Shown here piece by piece: positions 21,901 to 35,227 of a stretch of DNA of 64,000 nt. Origin of the DNA: Numida meleagris (lineage: Eukaryota > Chordata > Aves > Galliformes > Numididae); assembly GCF_002078875.1 (NCBI RefSeq), contig NC_034412.1, positions 32,001,552 through 32,065,551 of the forward strand, written 5' to 3'. A program made the translations under genes and the position numbers. The first letter of the stretch is position 1. Each line of letters begins with the position of its first letter. The notes beneath the pieces are model-generated. The model made no database searches and was not told the DNA's origin. It was given only the letters and a program-made list of their open reading frames with translations.

Positions 21901-24900
21901 GAAATTTTGTTTCCCTTCAAAGGGACAAAGTGTTCAAGATGTTGTGTTTCAAGGGACAAAATCAAACCATTACATTTTAAGTGATGCTTCTCCTTTTCCT
22001 TCATAACCAAACAAAGTAAACATGATCTCTTACATCACAATACTTGCGTGATGCAGAATGTTCATACTGTTTATTTCATGCTCTCTGCAAAACCTAACAT
22101 ACTGTGTGTGCTTTTCAAATACTAAATAATTCTTGTATATTATAAAATAGCGTTTTAGATCAACAAAGATCTGCTGTTGTATATTAGTACAGCTAAATGA
22201 AATATTTGAGAATAAACAAGCAGCATAAATGGCGATCTCTCTGAACTTAAAAATCCAATTTGAACTATATTAGACAGCTAGGATTATGGTTTGATTTGGG
22301 ATCTCATCCTGCAAACATTTATTCGTTAGCCTTCAACAATAACAAAAAACCTTCCAGTCATTACTTAATCCTTAACTAACATTGGCAATCCTAGTAGGAT
22401 CAGCTTGTATTCATAGCAACCAGAGTTAATACTGGAGTGAAAGTCTTCAGAAATGACATTTACAGTCTTAGTGGAGTAAGGGAAAAAAATAACTTCTGTA
22501 TGCCTTTGTAATCTTGAAAATAGAGTATGTGAACACAATGCCATAAAATATGGCTATTAACACTGTAACTTTGGAGTGTATGTGATAATGTGATTAGAAG
22601 GTCAAAGAGATCTCATTTTGTAAATACTTATGTGAATAATCTGTTCATGAATTCTTCTGCACTTGAGCAGAAATGGTCATTTCATTAAGCATTGCTCTTG
22701 GGAAACAGAAGAATCAGCCCTTCAGTGCTGTGTAACGAGTTCCTGCTCATTAAATAATGTCACTCCGATAAATTTTTTTTAATCTGTTTTTCCTGATGAT
22801 CTGGTTAGTTCTCAAAACAACTGAACTGGAAATCAGTCCAATTTCAAAATGTGATGCAAATGTAGTTCAATTAAAAGGTACAGTAGTATTAGTCTTGGTT
22901 GTAGTATTGAGTTGAACATTGTATGCTGTTGAAAAGCAGCTGATTCATGATCCATGGGCATTGATTCCACCCCACCAGCTGCTTTAACATGCAGCTTCAC
23001 TGGCGATAAAATATAAATATTCTCTCTACTAGGCAACTCGGTTTTACATGTATTTTTTCTAACAACCTGAGAGTTTTCCTATTGAGGATCAAATTTTTTA
23101 TCCATTTCTAATTTTCAAAACTTGATGTTTTAAATTAAGCCTTCTATACACACGAGTGTCAAAAAGAGCATATGATTTCCTACTGTTTTCAGTGTATGAG
23201 TTTGACTTATTCAGTGACTTTGGTCAGCTTTGAAGGCAATGAGAGTTAGGAAAGGGTAAAGAGGGTACGTGTATATATATATTTTAGCCTGAAGTCTTGG
23301 GATTAAGGAAAAATCTTAATTACTTTTTTAGTGTCCAGAATGTGGTTCTATTTGCTAAATCCTAGTGAAAGTTATCAAAGTTGATATGTTACTTCAGCTG
23401 GATAATGCAAAAATAAAGATTCTGTAGGCTTTCTGTTGTGGTAAACTTTGAATCTGTTTTTTTTTCTTTGTATTTGTGGATTCAGTGTAACAGAAAGTCA
23501 TTTCAAGTCTGCTGTTACAAAATCATTGGAATTAGATATTAGGTGTGTGGAACAATTAACTCTTTGTTTCTTAAGAAAACCAACTGACAAACTTTCTCCT
23601 CTCATCCTGTTTCCACTGCTTTTAGCATGACTTACTATATTGATCAACTTCAAACGTGTAAAGGTCTAAATTCAGTGTTGCATATGAGGTATTTAATCAT
23701 TTGCTACACATTTATGTCTAAATCTTTCAGCTTTTAATTACTACAGCAAAATTGCATTTAAATTCAACGTGTAATGCTGGCTTCACTTCAAAACTTTTAT
23801 CAAGAGGTATTTAACAGTGGCATTGCAACTTTTGAAAGCATGTGGATGTCTGACCAAAGCCGCATGTCTATCTATAGATAAATGTAATCTTCAAAGAGAA
23901 GTGGAGTTTTGTATATACAAGCAGACAGTGAGCGTTTATAGATGTATTGATGACTACTATCTTGGTCCTTATCTGCTGGATTCACTGCTCCTGTGTACTG
24001 AAATATGAGTTACAGTCATAGAGATTTGAGTTGTGTGTGCAGCAACTACTGAATGCATATAACCATGAAGACAGATAAAAACAAGACAAAACTTTTTTCT
24101 TCCTTTCAGCTAGTTTGAGTCTGTTCCCTAATGATTTCCCCATTCTTAATAGAATTTAAATTACCACAAGAAAATACTGGGAGGGCTATATCACTGGCTA
24201 AAGTGAATTTGTAATCTGTATATGTAAAATATAGTTCGAGGTGGAGAGAGGAGTTTATTCCAGTTTGAGTTGGTGCTGATTTTCCCTGAGTCACCTGTAG
24301 TCACTATTGGGGAGCTCCAATTGACCTCGTGCTTCCTTAGATACGTGAAGAACAGAAGAGCTTACAATGTAACTCAAAACTGTGGAAAATGAAAGTGTCT
24401 GTTTGAGAGGACTTGTTTGTCATCACTTAATCATAACGTTGTTACTAACATGGCTATCAGAACTTCTAATGATGAAATGTCTCTCTTACAAATGAAATAG
24501 CATTTTACAGTTTCAAATAGTGCTAATGGCAATCTGACTGGATTTAACCTTTTTGCTATAGTGATAATCAGCATTTCACCATGTTTAGTACCACTTCGTA
24601 TTTCACTGATCAGCTGATGAATTAAAAGTATTGCACGATTTCAGCATTAGTCTTCTGTGGAATCACAGAGAGCGTAATTAGTTAGAGCTCTTTGTACTAA
24701 ATATCTATCAATATCACATGCCAACATCATCTGAGTTGTAAAATGTCACTAATTTTGGTTTGTATTTCCATTATGTATGAACAGTGCTATTGTTTTTCAC
24801 ATAAATCTAAGAGAGAACGTGTATGTATACCAACACTAAGCTTGAAAAGTCATGGGAGCACACTGAAAGGCTAACACAAGAAGCTTTCTGTGGCAGGTAA

Positions 24901-24927
24901 CAGCAGCGAAATGTGACAGGGAAGGGA
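18926..24927. other. Unique AT-rich non-coding sequence, 6 kb
   Basis: No exon, RNA gene or known repeat family is recognised. A short TA-rich run lies at about 23270-23284. Open frames reach at most 98 codons (21710-22006, plus) and have no domain, signal or motif I recognise. 20700-20770 and 21100-21200 are slightly GC-richer without identifiable content. Confidence 0.5.
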
Positions 24928-25622
24928 ACGGGTTGGGTGGAGAATGGCTTGAGAGCAGCCCTGAGGAGAAGGATTTGGGAGTGTCAGTTGATGAAAGATT
25001 CAGCATGAGCCAGCAATGTGCACTTGCAGCCTGGAAGGCCAACTATATGCTGGGTTGCATCAAGAGAAGAGTGACCAGCACATTGAGGGAGGTGATTCTG
25101 CCCCTCCACTCTGCTGTCATGAGACACTACCTGGAGTGCTGTGTCCAGTTCTGGGGCCCCCAACACAAGAAGGACATGGAGCTGTTGGAGCGGGTCCAAA
25201 GGAGGGACAATAAAGATGATCAGAGGGCTGGAGTACCTCCCCTACAAGGACTGGAGAAGAGAATGCTCTGAGGAGACATTATAGCAGTGTTCCAGTACCT
25301 GACGGGGGCCTACAGGAAAGCTGGGGAGGGACTTTTTACAAGGGCAGGTAGTGACAGGATAAGGGGAAAAGGCTTTAAACTGGAAGAGTGTAGATTTAGA
25401 CTAGATATTAGGATGAAATTCTTTACTGTGAGGATGGAGAGACACTGGAAAAGGTTGCTCAGAGAGGTTGTGGGTGCCCTCACTGTGGAGGCATTCGGGG
25501 CCAGGCTGGATGGGGCTGTGAGCAACCTGATCTAGAGGGAGGTGTCCCTGCTTACAGGAAGGGAGTTGGAACTAGATGATCTTACAGGTCCCTTCCAACC
25601 CAAACAATTCTGTGATTCGATG
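24928..25622 (+). mobile_element. CR1 LINE, 5'-truncated, 3' end intact
   Basis: The copy starts at GGAACGGGTTGGGTGGAGAA and reads (frame 24933) [36 protein letters not shown]. It continues with [39 protein letters not shown], and then a frameshift at 'CCTACAAGGACTGGAG'. A second frame (25287-25535) carries AYRKAGEGLFTRAGSDR, FRLDIR.KFFTVR, a decayed ..LLREVV segment and ..ARLDGAVSNLI, the ORF2 C-terminus with its natural stop near 25535. The 3' UTR 'GGTCCCTTCCAACCC' and the end repeat follow. It differs from the 11895-type copies, matching a [16 protein letters not shown] subfamily. It is inactive: truncated and frameshifted. Confidence 0.96.
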
Positions 25623-26707
25623 GTATACTTTTTTTTCTTCTGAAATCACTGAAGGTTATCTGTGTTGTTTTTTGGTTTGTTTTGCTTCATTTTTTCATGA
25701 AGTGTTGGAACATAGTGGTTTGAGGTATCAAAGAAAAGAGAAGATAAACCTCTCTTGTTGATACTGAGACTGCGTTCCCAGGCTAGTACTGACCTAGCCA
25801 CCAAAGGGAGGACCTGCATGGAGTGTGGAGGCTTTCTGTCTGCTGCGCCTTTCTGGCTTCACACTTCAGATCCACCACGAAGCTTGGAGGAAAAGTAAAT
25901 AAAACAAAATGGTCAGAAGTTGTTGAAGAGGTTCAGGAATCACTACACAGGTGCCAGCAGTTCGAGTTAAAACAGGATTAGCCCAGCTATAGTAGAAACT
26001 GCTGGAAAACTATGAAGTGTGGTTATTTTGTGGGTTTTTTTCCCTTTACTGTAATTGATATAAACCAGACAATAATCAAATATACATGCATGAAAAGTGT
26101 TTAATAGAAGTAAAGACATTTGGGATTTCTTAAAATGTTACTCCTCATTTCTTCCAAGATCCTGGAATATGTATACTCTACCAAAAGTGAGAATTCAGAA
26201 TACAGTGTTACTCTATTGGAAACTGATGTGTTCAATATGCAATTTTTTTTCTCTCCATACTTGTAAGCTTCTAACGATTATTGAATCATTAGTCTAATTT
26301 ATCCCAAGGGTCTTAGTGTAGAAAATTGAAGATAGAATACCCATTTCTCTCAACTTTAATGGTTCAGAAAGTAGTACTTTACTTGCAAAAACTTCTGTAT
26401 ATGCTTGTCCAAACCGTACTCCTTATGAATAGATTCATTATCAGAATTAATGGTATCCTAGTATAAAAGATTTAATGCCGGGGAAAAGTAAAGAAAAATT
26501 AGTCATTTTGTGGCTTTTTACTTAAATTAAGCATTTTTCTAGTGGGAAGTTCAATTTTCTCTTAGCTCTGTGTTTAAGGTCTGATGATTGGTTAACTGTG
26601 GTGGCACTTCAGTGCTCGTCATTCACTACAAGTTACCAGTCCTGAAATGAACGAGAGACTTCACATTTCAAAGTTATTTCAGGATCTTTGTGAATGTTGG
26701 CAAACAA

Positions 26708-26757
26708 TTCTGCACAAAACTGTAGGTTTGGTTTCTGCACAAAACTGTAGGTTTTGT
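26708..26757 (+). repeat. 25-bp tandem duplication
   Basis: Two adjacent 25-base units, each beginning TTCTGCACAAAACTGTAGGT, differ at one position near the end (G in the first copy, T in the second). Such high identity suggests a recent slippage duplication and probable length polymorphism. Confidence 0.88.
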
Positions 26758-27314
26758 TTTGAAGTTATTGTTCCTATTTGCATAGAAAAGGAAACAGAAC
26801 ACTGAGAGAGTCGAGCAATTTGTTCACATGTATCTGATGAGTCAGTAGAACAGTAAACTTTATTCCAAATTATATTTTCAGACCTTTATTCTGACAGGTT
26901 TTTAACATTCTTTTTTTTTTGATGAACTGAAGAAACAAACATAGTTAAACTGGCAAAATGTGTTATAACTAGAATGTAACTAGTAACTTTGGAGGATGCT
27001 TGAGGTTACATATCTGAACTATAATTAAATCTGATGTGCAAATCAACTTGTTTTTTGCCATGTGCTATGGTTGCACTTTGACAGTAAACTATTGTATAAT
27101 ACCATAGATGCATATGCTTTTGTCATTACATTAAAAAGTGTTGTGAAGCCAAATATTTAGTTCTAGATTTATCTCTAGAAGATATGGATTTTGCATAGGT
27201 AAATGACTGGTGAAGTTTATAATTACAAAGCCACGTTTGTGGAGTTTTCCAATGACCAGCAAAGATAAACTTGAACATCAAATACAGTGTATAAAGATCA
27301 GTGTTTAGAAAAGT

Positions 27315-27366
27315 AAATGTGAAGAAAAAGGAAAAACAAAAAGAGAAAAAAAAACAACACAAAAAA
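27315..27366 (+). repeat. A-rich low-complexity patch
   Basis: Adenine-dominated sequence with scattered G and C (GGAAAAACAAAAAGAG, then a run of A and ACAACAC). The minus-strand frame across it (27126-27362) begins with a Phe/Ser-rich stretch that merely reflects this composition. Confidence 0.7.
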
Positions 27367-30300
27367 GTACCCCAAAGCCCACAATTATTGTAATTAAATT
27401 TTCTTTTATGATTCTTTACAGAGTGCTAGGAGGGGAAGGGAACAAAGAAAGTAAAGTAAGTGCATCTACTGAAGAGACCTCTTTTCTATCAAGCGTCCTT
27501 CATTGTATCTGCCGCACTCTTACCTACTTTGGCCTACAGAGAGCTCTGTACTAAAAATTGGATGTGATGTGATTTTGTGCCTTTCTAACAGAAATACTGG
27601 AAGGTTCTGTCTTCAAATTGAAGACTTTGCCTCAAATCTAGAAAGATGCTAGGATATGAGGAAAGGAAAAAAGACACAACTGAAAAAAAATGACTGCACT
27701 AGCTCTCGATAACCTCCAGTTGTTCTTTTCTAGTCATTCTTGGATTTCCTTTAGGAACAAGAACTTGTGAATAAAAGGTCAGATACTTTATCTGTTGAGA
27801 TCAATACCAGGCTGTCCTCTTATTGCAGTAAACAGTGAATCTTGTCAAAGATTTCCACAGCTGAGAATAGCATAAATGTACAGCAACTTTTGTGGCTAAC
27901 TCTTACAGACTGTGAGAAAGGGAGAAAATCTTGGAGAAGGCGTTGCTCTTTGTTGTGAAAAATGTACAAATTATAGGAAAGCAGTTCAGAAAAGAAGATA
28001 AAGTTTCTTGTGAATTAGTAACTTTTTTATCTTTGAGGTGAAGAAAACCGTAGTTAATTCTGCTTGGTCAACAGAAGTGTAGAACAGCCTCAAGTCTACA
28101 TATAAGGAATATGTGTCTTAAGAGTCAGCTTGCTTGTTATGCTGTTGCTGCTAATGAAACACGGGAGTGCTTGGTAACAGGAACATACCACAATTTCTAT
28201 ACTTTTTGGCTGCAGAAAGGAGGATAGTATTTCATACTGAGTCTTCATCTTGGGTCTGCATTGATGTAAACAGGTATATAGCAGTTCTGAGGTAGGGCAA
28301 CATCTACTCTGATTTAAAGCAAAAGGATATGTGTGTATGTGTAGTCTTGCACCAAATATTGACATTTACTTTACTCAGTATTTATTTTTCACTCATATAG
28401 ATATTGACCTACAGCTTAGTCATAGTCAATAATATTCACTTTTTGAATCAAGAATTTTTTGGTAGCCAGGAGAGAAGCTGATTATCCTTCTTGAAATACT
28501 AGCCAGGACTGCATTTCAAAATAACATGGCACTGGTACTTGCCAAACTGTAATTTCACTTCACAGTGCTTCTGGTATAGGACCACACTAAATTATATATG
28601 TTATGCATACCAAATTCTAATTTTTTTTAATAATATCTGTGTTGACATTAAACTTTTGTCTCTAATGGATCTGTGAATATTGTAAGCAGGATATTTTGTG
28701 AACAAGAGAGATTTGCAGCGTGGTCTCAAAAAGATTTTAGTTCTGGTTTTTTTGAGCCCTTAGCCTAAGAAGAATTCAGGATGAAAATATATGGTTACTT
28801 TTCTTAAATGCAAAAACATAACAATTACATACCCAATTATTTAGTAAAGATTAGGCTTTAAAAAAAATCTTTTGTCTTACAGTTTGTCAAAGAAGCTGTA
28901 AGATGAAATATGATCAAGAGCATTCATAATTTGAAACTGACTGAACGCTGAATACTTTGATTTATAATTGATGCTTCAGATACATTATAAGTGTGAAAAC
29001 TTCAGATAACTATGGTAGTTTACACACAGACATATGAAGAACTGTGCACTAAAAGCTCTGTTTTAAAGGACCTGATCCTGTCAAAGCATCTGCATGCAAG
29101 AAATATTACTTCTAAGTATTGAGTTCTATTTCACCTTATCACTGAAATACTGCGGATAACACAGTTTCTTGGAAAAGACATTTTTCTAAAGAAAGCTTGT
29201 TGTGTTTCATAATTAAGCAATAGATGCTATCTTCTAGAGATAGATCTATGATAAAGGAGATCATATTTTGTCACTCAGCACACTCCTGTGAACTTTCTGA
29301 CACCAATTTTTCCATGGGTGTATGACAGAAAACAGTGAGAGTGAGTGTAGTGAGATTTCTGGTGTTTGTGTTACATTTCACGTATTCCTGCCTTTAGGAA
29401 ATTAAGGCCAGGGTGCATATCCTTGAACGGAAGAATATGGACAATCTCTTTAGAGAGAGATGGATCAGTGAGAATGAGCGTTCTGAAGATAACTGAATCC
29501 TTGATGAAGGGAGATGAGACTGGTATGCTTGTTAAGAGTCAACTGGGAAGCAATGTCTTCCAGCAGGAAGGTATTGGAGAGATCTAAGTTAGCTGCATGT
29601 AAAAATGCAAAAGATGCATGTGAACAGTGTATATTTTGGAGACAGAACTGTGTGTATAACTATGGCAGAAGGCAAGCTGCTGTTCATTGCTGAAAAATTC
29701 AAATTCTGTGCTGGGTCCTAATTTGAACGAGGCGTGGCTTGGTATTCTGCGGTATATGTTTTTGAAGATTTTTTTCATAAATCACATTCAGAGGACGGAA
29801 AATCTTCAAAAATTAAGCTTTTGATTTCTAGTTTTAAACTAAACTCAGCCTTTTCCAGTAGTAGTGGAAATGAAGAGCAGATTTCTAATAAAGGAGCTAA
29901 TTACTGTTAAAATTCTAGTGTCAGCATAACACTTCATCCTCACAGACAAATGAAGTAGTAGTTCAGATATTTATTCTAAGTTTCCAATGAGTAGTTGGCA
30001 AAAATTCAATAATATTCATTAAATACATAAATGGAAATATTAAAAATAAAGATTTTTCCCTTGTGATTTATTATATAGTATGCTTGAAAAGCAAAATTGA
30101 AGAAAGAAGTCATTATCTGTTAAAAAAAAAAAAAGTGCTACAAAAATGTTAATTAAATTGTATAGACATAAGTAAGCCAGTGAACAAGAAAAAGGCTTCC
30201 CTGCTTAGAATTGGAAGCCATATTTGTTCTGACTGGCTGGGTAAAGACATGAAAAGATTATCTTTAAAGAAAGCAAACAAAGCAATATAGTTAGGTACTT

Positions 30301-31039
30301 TCCCTTTTGGATTAAACTGAATCCAAAATTTAAAGCAAATGAGCAAGAGGCTCTTTAGAAGATGAACTTAGAAGCCCTGTCATAGTTAAGAAGTTAAAAT
30401 AAACAAACAATAGAGATGGGTGTTTTCATGCATGTCTAAAACGTACCTTATGTTATAGAGCAGTTGCAAAAGAGGCTAGGTGGTGTATGAGGGACTGTCC
30501 TCCCTCTGGAGAGACAGGAGGGGTTATCTGCATCTTCTGGTGCTGCTTTTGTGAAGAAGCAGGTAGGGACTGTGTTTACAGGCATCGTGTCCTGCCCTGT
30601 TCCCTGCTTTGCAGGAGTCCAGATCAGGAGTTACCAAGAGGTCAGTATGGGATCATGTTCCCAGGTGCTTCAGATACGTGACGTTTCTGCACTCCGCTCA
30701 TCCATGGCTGAACTTAAAGCTAGAATTCTTTATTATTAGTGCTTGAATAATAGGTAACCTATTTTATTTTGTTCTATGTAATACTATATTTTGAGGGCTG
30801 TATTTCTTCTGTTTCTCAAATACCTTGAGCATTAACTTGCATTGCTGGACATGTGGGCATTAATATCTGATTAAAAATAAAATTCATTTACATAGCTTAC
30901 AAATTAATACCTTCTTGAAAAGAGCCTTCTCATCAATGTAGCAAGAGTCTATACTATTTTTTAATACAACTGCAATGCTCCCCTCTAACCCTGAACTGTT
31001 CTATTCAATGCAGTTTCTGAGTAGCACAAATCTCTACTT

Positions 31040-31060
31040 GGGAGGAGGGGGGGAGGAGGG
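31040..31060 (+). repeat. G-rich tract, G-quadruplex-capable
   Basis: A 21-base stretch of G broken only by single A residues. It provides four runs of three or more G with short spacers (GGG-AGGA-GGG..GGG-AGGA-GGG), which formally fits a G-quadruplex pattern in otherwise AT-rich DNA. Confidence 0.6.
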
Positions 31061-32333
31061 CAGAGAGAAGACCCTCTTTAGTTTGTACTTCAAAATAATT
31101 GTTTACTTTTTAACTTATATTAAAAGGACCCTTCAGAAGAGTTTTCATCTGCCTCTGGACACCTGGTTAACATTAAGAACAGTTTACCAAAGAGTTTTAC
31201 CTAGGAATACAGAACTTACTGTGAGAATTTAGTCAAATATTTTACCAGTCTTCTGTGAATAGTTCAGCTGCACGGATTAATGATCCTCCATAGGATTATG
31301 GAGGTTGTCTCTAAGAAGATATGCAGCTTTCCTTTTAAAACACCGTAAGGTTTTGACGCACTTTTTAAATAATAAAAATTCTTCTTCTCTGTTAAAGGTA
31401 CTGCTTCACACAGCTTTAACCTTCAGATCAGCGGTGTTTATTGGCAGTGCTGTGGTTTTAATAAAAACAGTATGAGAGGATTTTGTTCTAAAGCATTTTT
31501 TAAGAGTAAAATTTTATAGGGGTATTCTGCACAGACTCTTGTTCTCTGAAACTTAACGTTTGTGGAAGTGATTTGAATTTTTGGAATGAGCTTATTGATC
31601 CATTCACGAGGATTCCTTGTCTCCTTTTAGCGTGAGGGATATGTTTGATAAATCTAACATGAAATGACTTTCAATTTCAGGAAACTAGTGGAGTTGTTTT
31701 TTTTCCCACAATGAACGGAGGGACCATGTAACAGTGTTCTTAGTCATTTTTTGTCTACAAAGTAGACAGTGTTAGTTTTTAATACTTGTATATACAACTG
31801 ATACCAGCCCTGTTCTTTGTATGTCAAAAACGAAGTCCTTGGACAAAACCAAAAATTGACAACAGTATGTAAAAGCAACCTATTCGCTGTGATACTGATC
31901 ATTTCTAAAGGGGCTGATCTGGGAATTATTTTGCTTGGCAGAAAACCTTTAGGATTTGTTCTTTAATTATTCTTGAAAAATGAGAAAAATCTCTGCTCCT
32001 TAAGCAACTTGAGTTATTTTAGTTTTGGGGGCAGAAACATCTGATTAGCTGGCACATGCATTCCATGTGTTTTCCTGTGTGTTTTCTTTCCTCTTTCCAT
32101 AATGTACGCACACTGAGGAATGTTAATTATAAATAATTTACCGATGAGGATGGTGAGGAGGAGAGAGATGTTTGCTTTGTAAGTATTCTGCATGTATTGT
32201 AAAGGTGGTGCTTGTTAGGAACAAGTTGTATCCTTGTTAAAACTGAAAGATAGAAGGTTGTAGGGACTGAACTCCATTGCATGGAAGTTAACAGAGGTGT
32301 CTGACACTGTGCTATGAAATTGTCACTTAATCC

Positions 32334-32352
32334 TTTTTTTTTTTTTTTTTTT
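32334..32352 (+). repeat. Poly-T tract
   Basis: An uninterrupted run of about 19 T residues. On the minus strand it could be the poly-A tail of a retrocopy, but the DNA on its plus-strand right side (32353 onward), where such a body would lie, shows no recognisable gene or SINE. Confidence 0.85.
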
Positions 32353-35193
32353 AATAAATGCAAAACAGAGCTGATGAAATGTCACAAATTATTTGTAAAA
32401 TGAAGAAGGAGTATAAATGTATTTAAAAACAGATGTGAAGGCCTTTGGAAATAGACTATGACATTTTAAATTCTACTTTGTTTCTATAGATCAAGTTATT
32501 AAAATTATGTTTTTAACTATCACTAGAAAAATATATTTAAAAAAAAGGCTACAGCTGTTTTGTCTAGATAGCCAAAATGAAAACATATAGCCAAGCTAAA
32601 TTTTAATTGAGTTCACCTTTCATTCTTTTATTTATGTAGTTTGGTTTGATCATATTTTTGTACTACTTCAGTTCTTCTTGCTACCTTAAAAGGACATTCT
32701 GTTGTTTGTGACTATTCATGATTTTCTCAAATACTTTCAATTTTTAAGAGGGATTGCAAATGTTTCTTCCTTTACTTCCCTGGGAGTTGCAGGTATTTTC
32801 AGAAGTTGTCTAGATAAAACCTAAATGTCAGCTTCTCCAAGGCGGTTAAGTATTGAGTTCAGTGGGAGTTAAGTGACATATAGAAGATAGAAACAGCTTT
32901 GGAGGTATGGGCTTAAGTGCTTTTTCATATCTCAAGGAAAAAAAATAGATAAAGGCCTTATATTATTTGTGTTGCATAAACAGATGCTCTTTAAGTATGG
33001 TTGTTACAGTTCTACAGAGCCTACTAGAATTTTGTCTGCAGTTGTAGCGCAAGAATATAAAGATGTTACTAGCACGGATAATGGCAGTGAAAAAGTCTGG
33101 GAATCACTTGCACCATGTTCTCGGTGCCCTCTGCTGGGATGCTGTGTTCTCTGGTTGCGCTGGTGGGTAGGGATGAATGAGGTTAGAGGTGGAAGGAACT
33201 TGTCCTTCCTACCCTCCTGTGTTAGCTAGCTGTACTATAGCAGATCTTCTGTGGACGTGTGCTGCAAACGCCATGAGGAAGGCTTTGTTTGCCAGCAAAT
33301 AGTCATTTGTCTTGCCTCTTTCCCTGGCTCCTTTCCGTGGACCTTGTATGATCGAGTACTCTTACTCTCGCCAGAAACAGGAGACCGCAGATCCTTCACT
33401 TGTAACAAAAGCTCATCTAGCTTGTGTTGCCCCTTGGTTGTGATGCTGTGTAATGCAGCAGCATCTCCTGAGGACACTGTGTCCCCTAAGTTAACATATT
33501 AGGGTCTAATGTGACATAGTCCTGACCTGTTTATGCTCAAAGGCTTCAGAGTTGCAGCACAACAAAGAAGAAATAATACTGTTACGCTGTTGTGGGCTGT
33601 CCTGCAGATACCAGTAATATGCTATTTGCCTTTGACTTTATTTTTCTAAGTGGATAAAGTGACAACAAATGCCTTCAAAGCAGTTTGCTTTTACTTTGCT
33701 CTTCTCTGCTGAATTTTAGGTGGATGCCAGGAGCGGATATGGCAATCTACCTTTTGGGATTAATATGTTGTATCACATCTGTCTCCCTAATGCAGAGGAG
33801 TCTCTGGTAATGTCAAGTGCCTGACACTTCAAAGGAAGTTAGAAATCACCAGTAGAGATATTTATAGAGCCCTTCTGTAGAGAAATGTCTGAGTGTCTCC
33901 AGATCAGTAGCTGCCTCAGAACTGAAGCAAGAGAAATACTTCTATGTTTATTATCCATTCCAGTGCTTAATTCTTCTTTTTGGTCACACAAAGTGTACAG
34001 AGAAGCACTGGGTCTAGGAAAGTTGATTAAAAAAAGTAAATAATAAAAATACAAGTGTAGAATAGTGAGAGAGACGAGTAGGAAAGAGAAGAATGGGCAT
34101 CACACGGGCCAGGAGCAAGAGATGCTGCCCAGAAAACCAACACATCGAGCCCTGAAGTGTGGTCATGTAATAAAGGGATGCCTGTGTGTGCAGGCTCAGC
34201 TGAGGTGGTTGGGAGCTCTCAGTGTGCTCCCTGTTGAATGTCTCCAGATGGGCACAGGGCCTTGTGCTGCCCGGGTGGCTACCAGGCAGGGTTAAATGAA
34301 GAGGGATCAGTTCTCTGCTCTGTGCTGAGGAAGTCTGTTGTGGGAGCACTAGACCTTTGGAGAGGCCTGGTGGGTGCTGCCTTGTCAAGCTGGCCCAGAG
34401 AAGCATGTAGAGGATGTTCTACAGCTTCCTGCAAGAGGAGAGCTGGGCAGGAGGTCAGCTAGCTCAGGGCCAAGGCTGATGCAGGCACCAAGTTAACATA
34501 TCAAGGTGAACACACCTGCTTAGCACTTGGTGAGGATGGTGCCTGGTGTTTTCCTTCTGTAGTGGTACAGAAGAGCCTATGCATCTGTCAGAAATCTGTT
34601 ATTTGGAGCAGTGCCAGTGGTTGGGAGTTAAATCTTTGTGCATATCTCTGTCCAGATGTTCCCTGGATTTACGTGTTGAAAATGTAGAAGGTGCAGTATA
34701 ACTTCGTATTTCATTGTTGGTATGGGTTTAGGAAAATGTAAAAATGTATTCTGGGATTTGAATGTTTGTTAGGTATATGATGCTGAGAATGCCGTGTCTT
34801 GAAAAACTGAGTAATTCTAGATTTACATTTGTGTCACTTTAATTTTGCCATATAGTGCAATTATAGACCTTCAGAGAATGAATACATGTGCTCATGCTAC
34901 TGCTAAATATCCTTCTACAGATTTTCTTCTGGAATGGCTGCAGAAGCTAGTGCAGTGCTGATAGTAGTAATTCTACCCTGCAGCAAAAATACCTTGTGCA
35001 GACAGATTTTCTCATTTTTTTTTTTTACTGGAACATTTTGCATCACGGTTTATAATTTAATCATGCTCTAAAGATTATTTGTCACCCACTTTTAACTTCC
35101 AGAGGAGGATTTTTTTAAATCTTGGATTTTTTTTTACCCATATAAAACAATCCATTTTAATAGCTTTTTTCTCTATTTAGGTATGCTGTTATT

Positions 35194-35226
<33 letters not shown>

Positions 35227-35227
35227 G
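35194..35227 (+). repeat. (GT)n(AT)n microsatellite
   Basis: A compound dinucleotide repeat: about six GT units (35194-35206), then about ten AT units (35207-35226). The short perfect arrays make it a likely polymorphic marker. The plus frame at 35183-35404 that runs through it is an artefact (YIYIYI). Confidence 0.9.

Larger units (their letters stand above)
25623..35193. other. Unique AT-rich non-coding sequence, 9.6 kb
   Basis: No exon, RNA gene or known repeat family is recognised. Contents noted separately: a 25-bp tandem duplication (26708-26757), an A-rich low-complexity patch (27315-27366), an A tract (30120-30134), a G-rich tract (31040-31060) and a T tract (32334-32352). GC-richer patches at about 25770-25870, 30480-30690, 33100-33480 and 34060-34480 hold short frames on both strands without motifs. 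Confidence 0.5.
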
